Below are positions 33,506-43,500 of a stretch of 64,000 bases of DNA, piece by piece. Origin of the DNA: Megalobrama amblycephala (lineage: Eukaryota > Chordata > Actinopteri > Cypriniformes > Xenocyprididae). Both the position numbers and the translations under genes were made by a program. The stretch is taken from NCBI RefSeq assembly GCF_018812025.1, contig NC_063044.1, positions 74,684,741-74,748,740 on the forward strand. Reading direction: 5' to 3'. The notes below the pieces were generated by a model. It did not search any database. It was not told where the DNA came from and worked only from the letters and a program-made list of their open reading frames with translations. Numbering within the stretch: position 1 is the stretch's first letter; each line of letters starts with the position of its first letter.

Positions 33506-34135
33506 TGCCACAAATCAGCTTTCATATTACAGTACCGTACTGCTAAATCTACAGCAACATTTAACACTGATGAACTCTTTTGTTCATTTACAGATGTTTG
33601 TTTAATTAAATGCTCAATAGTGTGGGATCTAATGTTGTGGCCGATCTAATATATTGTTCATGCATCAAACATTGCATTGTGGGATAGGCTACAGTTTACG
33701 TTTACATTAAATCTGTACACAAACCTTATAGGTGATGTATTCCCTCTTAGAAAACACTGCCAAAAAAACTAAATTATGTAGATGTTGTAGAGTTTTAACC
33801 ATAATTCGGCTTTGGTTTTCACTGTTCATGTCATAGCCAGGCCTATAAATTATTACTAATAATATACATGCGTGTTAATCAGTTATCATCATCATTAGTG
33901 TTTAATAGGTCAGCTGACAGAAGAAAGTCAGCCTCAGAATGAGATGGATGACAATCAGTGAATCATTGAATATGAATAGAAGAAATAGTTTTGATCCGTG
34001 AAGTAAAACATGTGTTTATGGAATTAGTTATTGATCTGAACAGCAGAATGTGTGTTTGTGCTTTCCAGTGTCCACAGGAGGGCGCAGGTGAGTTTATATA
34101 GAGCAGTTGAGCTCATTTCATCAGAGATGAATCTG
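33506..34135 (+). repeat. Upstream region of Ig receptor, duplicated in unit B
   Basis: The segment from TCAGCTTTCATATTACAGTA to TCAGAGATGAATCTGAT recurs almost unchanged at 62388-63009. Near its end it has TTTATATAGAGCAG (TATA-like, about 34094) followed about 30 bp later by ATGAATCTGAT, which could be the promoter and the start of a signal-peptide exon of an Ig receptor. In both units the sequence changes right after that ATG, so the exon is cut short. Confidence 0.55.
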
Positions 34136-34382
34136 ATTTCCATGGGTTTCAAAGACGTCACTTCCGCTATACCCGCCGCCATATTTGTGCCCGAGATGGC
34201 AACTAACACAGCAGCGCTTCATTGTATTGATGCTCATCTTTAGCTTCAGCGCGAGTGCTCAAACAGCAACACAAAACATTATCTACGATTGTGGCTCTCA
34301 TATTAATAACATTTTAATTGTCTACACTATTGTATTAAAATATTGTGAATTCTAGTTGCTGTGTTTCGGCGTGTTGTTACAG

Positions 34383-34760
34383 GAAGAACGCTGTAATAAT
34401 GCTCTTTCCTGACTGCAAATCAACTACATGGACCTACTATAGCAGTTTCAGACATTCAGCAGGAGTTGCACTGATTGATCGAGGGATAAAGAATAAAGAC
34501 ACAGAGAGACATGAGAGACTGAGTCTGGGGTCTGACTGCTCTCTGAACATCAAGAACATCACAGAAGAAGATTATGGATTTTACACCTGCAGACAATATG
34601 TGAATGGAGAACAACAAGGAACTAATGAACGTGTTTATCTGCATGTTCTTCATGGTAAGTTTATGATTATATGATCAATTTAAAAAGAGCAGATTCTCCC
34701 TTTAAACTCACATGATGATTGAAGAGTCTGTGATTTGTGTCTTGTGTTCAGTTTCAGTGT

Positions 34761-34791
<31 letters not shown>

Positions 34792-35207
34792 CTCACAGAC
34801 TGAGATCAGTCCAGGTCGCTCTGTGACTCTCTCCTGTCAGTTGGATTCTGGATTCTCCTGTAATTATTGGATCCGTTATGAGGGTCTTCATCTGTTGTGG
34901 GTGAATCAGGCTGGTGTTGATCTGAAGACAGACTCCAGATATCAGATATTATTCTCATCAGATCACTGTATCATCACTCTGACTACAACACTCCTGAATG
35001 AAGATGACAACAGAGAGTGGAGATGTCAGCTTACTCTCAGAAATCAACTCCAGACCTCAGTCAGATACACTGTCAAGTATTCAGGTGAGAAACAACTATT
35101 ACTACTGTAAAATATGATGTTAATGTCCTACAGATGAACATCTGAACATTCATCTTCTGCAGCATCAGAAACTGAAGTCAGTGTGACTGCTGGATCATTA
35201 TTCAGAG
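34383..35207 (+). pseudogene. Two-Ig-domain immune-type receptor fragment
   Basis: Three exon-like blocks with GT-AG borders: about 34383-34654, 34752-35084 and 35163-35207, in compatible phase. Block 1 is a V-type Ig domain: PDCKSTTWTYYSS, then LSLGSDCSLNIKNITEEDYG and FYTCRQYV (the conserved YxC). Block 2 begins with a Ser run from a TCA repeat, then SPGRSVTLSCQLDSG (first Cys) and REWRCQLT (second Cys). Block 3 is a short linker with SETEVSVTAGS. This matches a teleost multigene Ig receptor family. No signal peptide, transmembrane or cytoplasmic exon is found before the next promoter at 35578, so it is partial or a pseudogene. It lies between the two tetraspanin genes. Confidence 0.72.
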
Positions 35208-35577
35208 GTACGACACGTTCATTTCTACTGACAGCTTTACACCATTAAACTATCAGTCAGTCTGTAAATGCTTCATCAATAACTGTTCATAGTTGAATCC
35301 CCTTGCCTTCAGTCATGTCCAGTTTCTCTTCTTCTTCTTCTTCTTCCACACATGTTTCCTGCAGTGATTTTGATTATTGTTGAGATGGCAGTGTAATACT
35401 AATAGGTCACTATTATTAAATTGCAGGCAAAGATTTTGGATAGCTAGGTTGACTTGTATGTTTCGTGTGGTAGGGGTCCCAACCTCAAATTCTTTCATAG
35501 GGCCTAAAATTGCTAGCGGCGCCCCTGCTCTTAGTAGCTAAGATACATTGTTATCAGGAAACCCGGCCCTGATCCAT
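35208..35577. repeat. Non-coding, with a transposon scrap
   Basis: About 35385-35525 (GGCAAAGATTTTGGATAGCT, AATTGCTAGCGGCGCCCC) recurs in inverse orientation at about 41370-41440, at the start of the large insertion in tetraspanin copy 2. No gene. Confidence 0.5.
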
Positions 35578-35905
35578 CCAGGTTTTCCGCGAAATACTGA
35601 CTCTTTTCAGAAGAAACAGGTCAGCTATGGTTTCGTTTCTGCAGTACAGAAACTTGTTTTTTTGTGTGTGTGTGTGAAATAGTTCGATAATGTGTCTTAT
35701 GTGGTTACCTTACCTTTTACATATGGAAGGGGGAATCTCCTCAACCAAACTCTGTCAGGACCAATGAGAGCGTGCGCTGCGAGGAAGAAACAGGCGTGTG
35801 CGTGTGAGGAAAAGCACATTTGACCGCAGACAGTGAAGACATCAGCAGCTATCCAGAGTCAATCTCGACAAAACCACAGCTCTTCTCTACAGCACTAGGC
35901 AAGGC
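35578..35905 (+). promoter_or_regulatory. Tetraspanin copy 2 promoter and leader region
   Basis: It aligns with 19925-20170, with CCAAT at 35761-35765 and the same leader. It carries an extra block of about 110 bp (35655-35750) with a short GTGTGTGTG run that copy 1 lacks. It is shorter by one CGCAGAA step before CAGACAGTGAAGACATCAGC. Confidence 0.55.
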
Positions 35906-36162
35906 AAGTTTACTTATACAGCACATTTCATAACAATGAGCATTCAAAATGCTGATTAAAATTAAAATGCATTTTTTAAAGAAAAAAACATTTGTTTATT
36001 ATTTGGATAGTCAAATTAAGACATAATCCATTGGCAGTGTTCGTTTGTACGGTGACCAGGAGGGGACATGCTCGGTTCATTTAGTTTTGTCGCGGCCACA
36101 ACATATTATCACGTTCCCACAAGTTTATATGTTGTGGCCACGACAAAACTAAGTGAACCGAA

Positions 36163-36202
36163 CATGTGAATCTTTTGTTGCAGGGAAATAAATCGTCTCG
36201 TG
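36163..36202 (+). other. Acceptor and 5' UTR of tetraspanin copy 2 ATG exon
   Basis: TCTTTTGTTGCAG|GGAAATAAATCG precedes the ATG at 36203, as at 20351-20381 in copy 1. Just upstream (about 36065-36165) a small imperfect inverted repeat (GTTCATTTAGTTTTGTCG ... CGACAAAACTAAGTGAACC) interrupts the homology with copy 1 and looks like a short palindromic insertion. Confidence 0.6.
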
Positions 36203-39200
36203 ATGGACGGGTGCGCACAGATGTGTAAATGTTTCCTGATTGTTTTTAACATTCTGTTTGCTGTGAGTATGTCTCAGTTTTTTATTCATAAACACTGTGA
36301 CTGTCTCCTTTGATTTAAAAAAATATATATATATATATATGGAACTTGAGTGCTAGTTTAACTTTCAGTTCATGTGCAAGTTAAAGCCTTCAGGTGCAGT
36401 GCAGGTATAAACGTGCATATGGGGTAATTCAACAGAATTCAAAAGAATGATGATGATTCAGTGTTTCCCGCAGGGACAATTTTCTGAATACACACACTGT
36501 GTATTCACACTGTGTATTCAAAAATACACACACTTCCCACTTACCATGGGAAGATTTCAACAGAATTCAACAGAATGATGATGATTCAGTGTTTCCCGCA
36601 GGTTTACAATTTATTTTATTTATTTATTTTATTTTATTTATTTATTTGTGTCTATCTATCTATGCATATAATGTATGTATTTACTTACCATGATCAGTCT
36701 TGTACAGCCAGGGGGAGTATTTCTACTCTGACAGCAATTCAAATTACTTGCGGTTCGGTTTTTATCACAGTTTTAGGGCCAAGGTTTCGGTACGGTTCGG
36801 TATGTGCTATGTTCAGGGAAAACAGGACAACTGTCAAATAAAAAAAAAAAAAATAAGAACAAATATTTAAGATACAGTAGAGCAGATCTATTTCTTTCAG
36901 GTATCTAACAGTAGTTTTCAGGTACAGAAACTGAAAGTAGCTGATCAAATGTAAAACAGCACTGCATATAATCTTCACTGTATAAATTACAGTTTTTCTC
37001 CATTGGTTTGGCTCATTTCTTGAAACAGAAATTACATTCTCAAAACTCTAAGATCATTTGGCAAAACAGTCTTACAGTTCAGCACATCACTATAGCTTAC
37101 TTGCAAAAGCTCATACCTCTCCCAAAACTGTTCACTCATGTGTCAAAACTAAATTTCCTTCTCATTTAAACAGTCAGTGCCCCCAAAATGCTTCGTCCCT
37201 TTGGTATTGTGTAAGCACTGCAAGTCAAAATGTTTAGATGTTTTGTCACTATGGAAGAGGACCATTGAAATATCCCTCATGTCCACGTTGTAACGTCTAC
37301 CAGAGAGTTTGAAGTCTGCCCAGATGAAAAATATAAAACAGGAGGCGAGAAGAAAAACCTGATGCAAATTAACTGGTAGTCCCCACGAGTCTTTATAGAT
37401 GGTTCGCACAATATAGCACACTCTTCACATACATGCAAAAGAGCGAGGATATGCATGTGATGACTTATACAATGAAATGACGCTGACACGGTTTGGAGCG
37501 AAGAACCATTAGACTGAGAATCAACAATCAGTTTAGATCAACAAGATCTATTCACTTGGAAATTGTGCTAAATGTAGGCTACCTGTACTTAATCATTTGC
37601 AAAGACGTACTGAGACACTGAGACATGTACTTAGACATTTGCAATTTGGTGAAATGAATGAGAAAATCAATTCTGTTGTGAACAATTGCCTCTGTTTCAA
37701 GAAATGAGCCAAACCAATGGAGAAAAACTGTAATCAAAGATTAATCATTATTAATTATTAATTAAGTTACAAAATATATTCAGTCAAGAGCAGTGAGTGA
37801 ATTCCTTGTTATTGTTTGATTAACATTAAAAACATTCAGACAGCAGGAATATTAGGCTGCTGTCACTTTAAGACATAATGCACGATACACTACACTGATA
37901 CGGAATACATGTGTTCTTTCTCGAGTGTTTAAGGTCACTTAAGACATAACCTACTCTCTTTGTTAGAATAATTGCCAAGACAGGCATGTCCGTTCAAGCG
38001 CAAGTCTAGAAAGAGAACGTCTCAGGTTACGTATATAACCATGGTTCCCTGAGAGGGAAGGAGACGCTGCATCCAAAGCACTGTGGGAACGCCTCTGCGT
38101 AATTGCGTCATGAAGCACAGTCCAAGCCACTCACACACACACAGTTTTGAAATCAGTCCAATGGCATGATGGAACGTCATAAGGCAGTAACTCAAGCTAA
38201 GTGAGCTAAAGCTGTGATGATGACTGTGATGCAGTGATGATGATTGTGATGCAGTGATGATGATTGTGACGCAGTGATGATGATTGTGATCCAGTGATGA
38301 TGATTGTGATGCGGTGATGATGATTGTGATCCAGTGATGATGATTGTGATCCGGTGATGATGATTGTGATCCGGTGATGATGATTGTGATCCGGTGATGA
38401 TGATTGTGATGCAGTGATGATAATTGTGATCCAGTGATGATGATTGTGATGCGGTGATGATGATTGTGATGCAGTGATGATGATTGTGATGCAGTGATGA
38501 TAATTGTGATCCAGTGATGATGATTGTGATGCGGTTGATAATGATTGTGATGCAGTGATGATGATTGTGATCCAGTGATGATGATTGTGATGCGGTGATG
38601 ATGATTGTGATGCAGTGATGATGATTGTGATGCAGTGATGATAATTGTGATCCAGTGATGATGATTGTGATGCGGTGATGATGATTGTGATCCAGTGATG
38701 ATGATTGTGATCCGGTGATGATGATTGTGATCCGGTGATGATGATTGTGATCCGGTGATGATGATTGTGATGCAGTGATGATAATTGTGATCCAGTGATG
38801 ATGATTGTGATGCGGTGATGATGATTGTGATGCAGTGATGATGATTGTGATGCAGTGATGATAATTGTGATCCAGTGATGATGATTGTGATGCGGTTGAT
38901 AATGATTGTGATGCAGTGATGATGATTGTGATCCAGTGATGATGATTGTGATGCGGTGATGATGATTGTGATCCAGTGATGATGATTGTGATCCGGTGAT
39001 GATGATTGTGATCCGGTGATGATGATGATGATTGTGATGCGGTTGATAATGATTGTGATGCAGTGATGATGATTGTGATCCAGTGATGATGATTGTGATC
39101 CGGTGATGATGATTGTGATCCGGTGATGATGATTGTGATCCAGTGATGATGATTGTGATCCGGTGATGATGATTGTGATCCGGTGATGATGATGATGATT

Positions 39201-40531
39201 GTGATGCAGTGATGATGATTGTGATGATGATTGTAATGTGGTTGATGATGATTGTGATGCAGTGATGATGATTGTGATCCGGTGATGATGATTGTGATCC
39301 GGTGATGATGATGATGATTGTGATGCAGTGATGATGATTGTGATGATGATTGTAATGTGGTTGATGATGATTGTGATGCAGTGATGATGATTGTGATCCA
39401 GTGATGATGATTGTGATCCGGTGATGATGATTGTGATCCGGTGATGATGATGATGATTGTGATGCAGTGATGATGATTGTGATGATGATTGTAATGTGGT
39501 TGATGATGATTGTGATGCAGTGATGATGATTGTGATCCAGTGATGATGATTGTGATCCGGTGATGATGATTGTGATCCGGTGATGATGATGATGATTGTG
39601 ATGCAGTGATGATGATTGTGATGATGATTGTAATGCGGTTGATGATGATTGTGATGCAGTGATGATGATTGTGATGCGGTGATGATGATTGTGATGCAGT
39701 GATGATGATTGTGATGCGGTGATGATGATTGTGATGCGGTGATGATGATTGTGATCCAGTGGTGATGATTTTGATCCAGTGATGATGATGCAGTGATGAT
39801 GACTGTGATGCGGTGATGATGATTGTGATGCAGTGATGTGTGTGTCTTTCAGCTGGTGGGTTTCGGTCTAGTCTCTCTGGGAATGTGGCTCCGGTTCGGC
39901 GCTGAAACCAGAGGATTCTTTGACATCGATCTGAACACAAAACAGTTTACTATCGGTTCGTTCATTTAACATCTGTTGAACTGTTGATATCTACACTAAC
40001 TTTATGCTGACACTCTTTCAGTCTGTAAGCTTATCTGAGATTTGATGTGTTCTGTCTGTCGTCTGTCAGGTGTGGCGGTGTTGGTCGTCACCGGTGCTCT
40101 GATGCTGCTGGTCGCTGTTATCGGCGATTGTGGCGCATGTAACCACAGTAAATCTGCTCTTGGTGTGGTGAGGAAAATGCTCATATTGTCAGAATATTGT
40201 CAGACCTCAATTAGATGAACTCTGTTTATGTACTGAACAAACATTTCTGTTTTTCTGATGTTCAGTTTTCTGGCCTGCTGACCTTTCTGATCATCATTGA
40301 AATTGCAGCAGGTGTGATGGCCTTCATGTGGAGTGAAAAGGTAAACAGACACAGAGATCATGAGCACTTATCTGTATAATAGGGCAGATTTGAAGGCAGT
40401 TGTGTGTTTGTTGTGTTGTAGTTGTCAGAGGAATTGGCGAATTTCTACAATACGATCTACACTCAGTATGTGATCACCAAGAGTCCCGGTCAAGCCATGA
40501 CCCTCAAACTATTCCACAACACTGTAAGCCA

Positions 40532-40590
<59 letters not shown>

Positions 40591-43500
40591 GCACACACAC
40601 GCACACACACTCACACACATATTGGTACAATATCAATCGTTATGATGACATTCCATAGACATAATGTTTTTATACTCATCAAATCCAACTTAACCTCTAA
40701 CCCTAAACTTATTCATCACAGAAAAATTTCTGCATTTTTAATAAAAAATAATTTAGAATGTTTATTTAGTTATTTGAATTATGAGGACATGCAGACGTCC
40801 TGTAGGGGTGAAACCTGAATATATACTATATTATGAGGACATTGAGTAGAAACATCATCTAACAGCTGTGTGTGTCTGTCTGCCAGTTTGACTGCTGTGG
40901 CGTCGATAGATTGATTGAAGTGTTAGTGCGTGACACCTGTCCAGAAGGCAACTTCCTGAAGCAGCTCTCATTTCCTGTGAGTAACTTCCTGTTTGAATTA
41001 AGGCCCGTTGTCATTATAATTGTGCTGTGGACTCACTATTCTATTACATTTAGAAGGATTTTGAAAACTACTATAGTTACAGTAATCATCCATTGTGTGA
41101 ACGGGTCTTTATTTTTATTTCTGCATGTGTGATGATTTAGGAATGAAGCTGACACTCACCTGTGTGTGTGTGTGTGTGTGTTAGAGATGTCCCAGTGTGA
41201 TCCGGGACATGTTCAAGTCAAGCGCTCCGCTGGTGTTGGGAGGGTTTCTCGGGACGGCAGGAATCATGGTGAGTCCATCTGAACACACACTGGAGTTTAT
41301 GTCTGTTGACATCCACTCATAACTATGAAAGAATATGAGGTTGGGGCAAAAACTACACCCATTCCTCACCAAACATACAAGCCAACCTAGCTATCCAAAA
41401 TCTTTGTCTGCAATTTAATAATACTGACCTATTACCTTTGCTATTGCTTTTGATCAGTAGGTATCAGTATTTAGTCAGAGACCTACCATGGCTATTGCAC
41501 TAGCAGATGATTTATTATGCAAATGTAAATGTAATACAGTACAGTATTCAAATATTCATAGAAAATGCAACATTCTTAAACAGTGATTAAACATACTTTA
41601 TATTAAACACAAACATATATAAACAGAGTGCAATATGCAATACACTGCAACAGTGACTTTTAACAGTCAATTAGACACAACATAAATTAGAAAATTGTCT
41701 TTTGTTTAATCTGCCAGTGACTTAAATGCCGAAATGCCAAACGCTCTGGCAAAATCCTCAATCAAAAATATTAAACATAAACGTAAATAAACAGAGTGCA
41801 ATATGCAGGTATATACAGATAGTGGTTGGCTACGCAACTACCGCTAACATTACAGCAAAAAAAAGCTCAGCGAATTAACATATATCTTTCTTTTTGAAGA
41901 ACTGGGTGAGTAATTGTCCCTTTGGCAGGGAGTTTGATTGACAGACAATCTAACCAATCATAGCGCCGAATCTGCTGTTTTGTCCGATGGTCGGTTCATG
42001 AGCCGCTTAAACTGAGGAGCTACAGTGATCTGTCATGACACATTAAGGAACCACATATGGTATTTGTTTACATTTCTCCACATATTAGAAATTTGAGACT
42101 TTGTTTCATATCAGAAATCACCTGCTCTGTCTTGTCTGTCGACGTGTTGTCAGTGTCCTCTTTGCTCCGCAATGTATTTTTCACAGCTTAAGAGCGGCTT
42201 GTCGGACAGAGCAGCAGTAGCCTAACTAAAGTGGGCAGGGCTTTGCGAACATTCAATTGTTCGTATAATTTTGCCGGAATCTAGAAGCGTCTTTTAGAGT
42301 GAATGTTCCTATGTGTTATATGCAAGCACTGTGAAAGCTTACGGTGCTTTGAGTGTGGTGATATTGGCCACAGTAATTCCCATGTCCGCATAGAAATAGA
42401 CCAGATGAGCCTCGGATAAGAGAAGAAAAATAGGTGGAAAATTAAGCTACAATGGAGAGTCAGGGTGACTAGAATCGGGAACCAGAGAAAGTTTCAGAAA
42501 GCCAAAGTGTGAATACTGGTGAAGAGAATGAGGTGAGTGCAATTTCTAGTGAATCTGCTGTTTTTTTGCAAGAAGAGCAGCCTTGTTGTAGTAGCAAAAT
42601 AGGCTTAAAAGCAGTGACTGCTGCTAAAGATGTGGTTTCTGATGAGGTCTTACCAGTAATTAAGGATGTAAAGGTGGGGACCGTTGTTGAAGATGTGGTT
42701 CCTGATGAGGTCTTACCAGTAATTAAGGATGTAAAGGTGGTGACTGCTGTTGAAGATCTGGTTCCTGATGAGGTCTCACCAGTAATTAAGGATGTAAAGG
42801 TGGGGACCGTTGTTGAAGATGTGGTTCCTGATGAGGTCTTACCAGTAATTAAGGATGTAAAGGTGGTGACCGTTGTTGAAGATCTGGTTCCTGATGAGGT
42901 CTCACCAGTGAGTCAGTATGTAAAGGTGGGGACCATTGCTGAAGATGTGGTTCCTGATGAGGTCTTACCAGTGAGTCAGGATGTAAAGGTGGGGACCGTT
43001 GTTGAAGATGTGGTTCCTGATGAGGTCTTACCAGTGAGTCAGGATGTAAAGTTGGGGACCGTTGTTGAAGATCTGGTTCCTGATGAGGTCTTACCAGTGA
43101 GTCAGGATGTAAAGGTGGGGACCGTTGTTGAAGATCTGGTTCCTGATGAGGTCTTACCAGTAATTAAGGATGTAAAGGTGGTGACCGTTGTTGAAGATCT
43201 GGTTCCTGATGAGGTCTCACCAGTGAGTCAGTATGTAAAGGTGGGGACCATTGCTGAAGATGTGGTTCCTGATGAGGTCTTACCAGTGAGTCAGGATGTA
43301 AAGGTGGGGACCGTTGTTGAAGATGTGGTTCCTGATGAGGTCTTACCAGTGAGTCAGGATGTAAAGGTGGGGACCGTTGTTGAAGATGTGGTTCCTGATG
43401 AGGTCTTACCAGTGAGTCAGGATGTAAAGTTGGGGACCGTTGTTGAAGATCTGGTTCCTGATGAGGTCTTACCAGTGAGTCAGGATGTAAAGGTGGGGAC

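Noticed and set aside
38192..39940. 582-codon minus-strand open frame, His/Ser/Ile-rich
   Set aside because: It is entirely the 20-bp minisatellite in tetraspanin intron 1, overrunning exon 2 in antisense; no stop occurs in any phase of the repeat.
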